A stretch of DNA of 10,751 nt from Qipengyuania_B thermophila. Lineage in GTDB: Bacteria > Pseudomonadota > Alphaproteobacteria > Sphingomonadales > Sphingomonadaceae. The notes under the pieces are model-generated. The model was not told the origin of the DNA. It made no database searches and saw only the letters and a program-made list of their open reading frames with translations. The stretch is from the NCBI RefSeq assembly GCF_004153605.1, contig NZ_SDSI01000008.1:1-10751 (forward strand). The letters are read 5' to 3'. This document shows positions 10,692 through 10,751 of this stretch, in pieces (the stretch's first letter is position 1; the number at the start of each line of letters is the position of its first letter). Both the position numbers and the translations under genes were made by a program.

Positions 10692-10751
10692 GCAGTCTCA
10701 ACAAGGTGATCCTGATCGGCAATTTGGGCGCCGATCCGGAGGTGAAGAGTT
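10688..10751 (+). CDS. ssb: Single-strand DNA-binding protein, 5' part
   Basis: Only the first 21 codons are in the window (MSSLNKVILIGNLGADPEVKS), but they match the N-terminal OB-fold strand of bacterial and phage SSB, whose usual opening is 'NKVxLIGNLGxDPE'. SSB coats single-stranded DNA at the fork and helps load annealing proteins. The ATG has GGAG 7 nt upstream and overlaps the MT-A70 stop. The gene continues beyond the right edge, so length and C-terminal tip cannot be judged. Confidence 0.85.
   Translation, partial: MSSLNKVILIGNLGADPEVKS

Noticed and set aside
1..10751. Integrase, attachment site, tRNA or insertion sequence
   Set aside because: No tyrosine or serine recombinase motifs, tRNA-like cloverleaf or terminal inverted repeats with a transposase were seen. 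The excisionase-like call therefore rests on the HTH protein alone.

Overview
The window looks like the early control, recombination and replication region of a temperate phage or prophage from a GC-rich alphaproteobacterium. The host guess (possibly a sphingomonad) rests only on overall GC content and the general look of the RusA, DUF1376, YqaJ and RecT proteins; no host gene, integrase or structural gene is present to confirm it.

The layout is lambda-like and divergent around a short XRE repressor (5170-5490, minus strand). Right of it, a Cro-like protein starts at 5586 and heads a rightward replication operon: a tiny ORF, a RusA-type Holliday junction resolvase, a DUF1376 replication protein with iteron-like repeats inside its gene, a primase zinc-ribbon ORF, a T7 gp4/Twinkle-type TOPRIM primase-helicase, a small probably frameshifted gene, an AT-richer HNH endonuclease, a stand-alone DnaA domain IV protein with a polyproline linker, an MT-A70 DNA methyltransferase and the start of single-strand binding protein. 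Left of the repressor, a GTG-started hexapeptide-repeat protein heads a long leftward operon: DnaJ-like zinc-finger protein, a 32-aa membrane peptide, a GT25-like glycosyltransferase, 37-aa, 40-aa, 35-aa and 74-aa microproteins, a YqaJ exonuclease, a RecT-like annealing protein, an AlpA/excisionase-like HTH protein, a permuted DPPY methyltransferase and a zinc-ribbon protein.

The repressor gene lies between two non-coding gaps of 95 bp each. Both carry copies of a 15-bp dyad close to TTACACCGAGTGTAA, so one repressor probably controls the leftward and rightward promoters together. The leftward genes are tiled by a near-continuous series of 4-bp stop/start overlaps (ATGA or GTGA), which supports microproteins too short for standard gene calling.

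Functionally, YqaJ nuclease plus RecT-like protein would form a two-component recombination system and RusA would resolve the products; DUF1376 protein, primase-helicase, DnaA-IV protein and SSB would initiate and run DNA replication; the two methyltransferases, the HNH nuclease and the left-end zinc-ribbon gene look like accessory cargo. The features most worth a second look are the zinc ribbon/helicase reading-frame break, the +1 break next to the HNH gene, the 32-bp in-frame repeat shared by two adjacent genes, the iteron-like repeats and the microprotein chain.
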